From B21-G16 sp003644825 [NCBI: Candidatus Zhuqueibacterota bacterium] (GTDB lineage: Bacteria; SM23-31; B21-G16), in assembly GCA_003644825.1 (NCBI GenBank), contig QNDJ01000126.1:1-5987 (forward strand): DNA of 5,987 nt, in the 5' to 3' direction. Of this stretch, positions 5,686 to 5,987 are shown piece after piece. The position numbers and the translations under genes were made by a program. The notes below the pieces were generated by a model, which ran no database searches, was not told the origin of the DNA, and was given only the letters and a program-made list of their open reading frames with translations. The stretch's first letter is position 1; each line of letters begins with the position of its first letter.

Positions 5686-5987
5686 ATGAACTATTCAGTT
5701 TGTTGTGATTTTGATGGAACTATTTCCATTGGTGATGTAGGCAATAATCTTTTTAGAACTTTTTCTGCTATTCCTCTTGAAGGGATACTTAACGCCTGGA
5801 AAAACGGTAAAATAGATTCAAGAGAATGTTTAAAAAGGGAATGTGAACTTGTGACTGTAACAGAAGAACAGCTTATTAATTTTGCAGATAAGCAGAAGAT
5901 TGAGCCAACATTTAAAAAGTTTTATTTTTATTGTAAAGAGAAAAAATGGAATTTTCTTATTTTAAGTGATGGGCTGGAATTATATAT
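5686..5987 (+). CDS. HAD-IB family phosphatase, MtnX-like, 3' end beyond the window
   Basis: This is the N-terminal 100 codons of a haloacid-dehalogenase phosphatase. Motif I is DFDGTI (D8 nucleophile, D10 acid/base) immediately after a short first strand. Motif II is LSDGLELYI with S94. The roughly 80-residue gap between them holds the small helical C1 cap typical of subclass IB. Layout and wording resemble MtnX (2-hydroxy-3-keto-5-methylthiopentenyl-1-phosphate phosphatase of methionine salvage) and its many relatives of unknown substrate. Nothing else in the window belongs to methionine salvage, so the substrate should be left open. It starts 15 bases after the protease stop. AAGG at 5674-5677 is a suitable ribosome site for the ATG at 5686; an ATG at 5681 reads only Met-Lys-stop. 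The lysine and aspartate of motifs III and IV lie outside the window. Confidence 0.85.
   Translation, partial: MNYSVCCDFDGTISIGDVGNNLFRTFSAIPLEGILNAWKNGKIDSRECLKRECELVTVTEEQLINFADKQKIEPTFKKFYFYCKEKKWNFLILSDGLELY

Overview
This AT-rich bacterial window (by eye roughly one third G+C) is tightly packed. It holds seven protein genes, all on the + strand: five complete and one cut at each end. Start codons are mixed (ATG, TTG, GTG), most are preceded by recognisable Shine-Dalgarno sequences, and the first five genes nearly touch. No RNA gene, CRISPR array, transposase, phage gene or defence system is visible. The gene set (RsmI, PanD, NadE, an S41 protease, a bacterial-type inositol-phosphate synthase) says Bacteria. 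The inositol-lipid genes and base composition would fit an uncultured anaerobic lineage such as WOR-3, Cloacimonadota or another group near Bacteroidota, but that placement is a guess and cannot be settled here.

Layout. Positions 3-3899 look like one co-directional operon: nadE (3' part, NAD synthetase), rsmI (16S rRNA 2'-O-methyltransferase), a CDP-alcohol phosphatidyltransferase, panD (aspartate 1-decarboxylase) and ino1 (inositol-3-phosphate synthase). Gaps between these genes are 0 to 30 bases. A 172-base gap (3900-4071) follows. It carries a long imperfect inverted repeat (17 of 18 bases matching, arms 96 bases apart) and a TATAAT box. Next come an S41 carboxyl-terminal processing protease with a PDZ domain (4072-5670) and, 15 bases later, the first 100 codons of an MtnX-like HAD phosphatase that runs off the window.

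How the genes fit together. The main biological theme is inositol phospholipid synthesis. Ino1 turns glucose 6-phosphate into inositol phosphate. The phosphatidyltransferase has the full CDP-alcohol motif plus a downstream arginine-rich block like that of phosphatidylinositol-phosphate synthases, so it could attach the inositol phosphate to CDP-diacylglycerol. nadE and panD supply NAD (a cofactor of Ino1) and beta-alanine for coenzyme A, so the operon mixes cofactor and lipid synthesis with a ribosome-modification gene. The protease and phosphatase probably form a separate transcription unit. I found no clearly undescribed system; the points most worth a second look are the inositol-lipid pair and the inverted repeat at 3920-4051.
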